64,000 bases of DNA, taken from positions 19,671,088-19,735,087 of the forward strand of contig NC_085878.1 of the NCBI RefSeq assembly GCF_034702125.1. The letters are read 5' to 3'. This DNA is from Engraulis encrasicolus (lineage: Eukaryota; Chordata; Actinopteri; Clupeiformes; Engraulidae). Below the pieces are notes generated by a model that saw nothing but the letters and a program-made list of their open reading frames with translations, searched no databases and had not been told where the DNA came from. Of the stretch, positions 63,817 through 64,000 are shown piece after piece. Position numbers and translations under genes: made by a program. Within the stretch, counting starts at the first letter, position 1. Each line of letters starts with the position of its first letter.

Positions 63817-64000
63817 AACAGAAAGGGGCCCACCTTGCATCAAAGTGTTTTTTAAAATTATTTTATGTGCACAGACGTGTTTCTGCGTGTTCGTTCCTCA
63901 GTGTGCAACAGTTGCACACTGAGAAAGGCACACGCCGTAACACTTCTGTGCACATTAAATAACAAAAAAACCATTGTTGCAAGGTGGGCCCCTTTCTGTT
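63817..64000. mobile_element. Foldback MITE at the window edge, intron of gene E
   Basis: AACAGAAAGGGGCCCACCTTG at 63817 is inverted exactly at the end of the window, and TGTGCACAGA...TCTGTGCACA, GTTGCACACTGAG-type inner pairs form a hairpin. It is about 184 bases or slightly longer. Confidence 0.8.

Overview
This window is vertebrate DNA, almost certainly from a teleost fish. Its host genes are intron-rich novel immune-type receptor (NITR) genes, a receptor family described from bony fish. The rest is typical fish repeat content: L2/Rex1-type LINEs, a tRNA-derived SINE, hAT, Tc1/mariner and TTAA-target DNA transposons, a Ty3/gypsy element, and very long CA and GA microsatellites. The species cannot be fixed from sequence alone; the SINE resembles ones I associate with clupeiform fish, but only from memory. 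I see no bacterial-type operons, CRISPR arrays or stand-alone RNA genes.

Bases 1-22,900 are a transposon-on-transposon region. The core is a two-gene DNA transposon (2102-16847) with 15-bp perfect terminal inverted repeats. It carries a THAP-domain DDE transposase on the + strand and, converging on it, a YqaJ-type nuclease with a SWIM zinc finger and a PHD-like C-terminus on the - strand. This pairing matches the ISL2EU/IS4EU type of transposon as I remember it. An hAT element (3247-9905, 8-bp target duplication GTAAGCAC) sits inside a transposase coding exon. Inside the hAT sits a complete Ty3/gypsy retrotransposon with two identical 204-bp LTRs and one open 1341-codon gag-pol frame. A further DNA transposon carrying a SINE lies in an intron of the nuclease gene. 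Beyond the right terminal repeat are a 203-bp tandem array and a LINE remnant split by a solo LTR.

Bases 22,950-64,000 hold an NITR cluster. Four genes (A 22952-25084, B 38080-41301, C 44575-51335, D 52098-54988) and the 3' part of a fifth (E, from 63449 leftward) all lie on the - strand. A to D share a leader exon, a V-type Ig exon, an I-type Ig exon with a J-like FGNG motif, a transmembrane exon, a short phase-conserved exon and a tail exon with tyrosine motifs. A, B and D read in frame into an ITIM-type tail; C appears frameshifted just before it. The I and transmembrane exons of B, C and D are nearly identical while their V exons differ widely. This suggests homogenised membrane-proximal exons joined to diversifying ligand-binding exons.

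The space between and inside the receptor genes is filled with mobile DNA, much of it with exact target duplications. It includes a 6.9-kb TTAA element that split an older foldback MITE and carries an hAT and a nearly complete LINE, a 1.6-kb near-palindrome, a second solo LTR with an internal minisatellite, and two related ~250-bp snap-back insertions at the same relative place (just after exon 4) in genes C and E.
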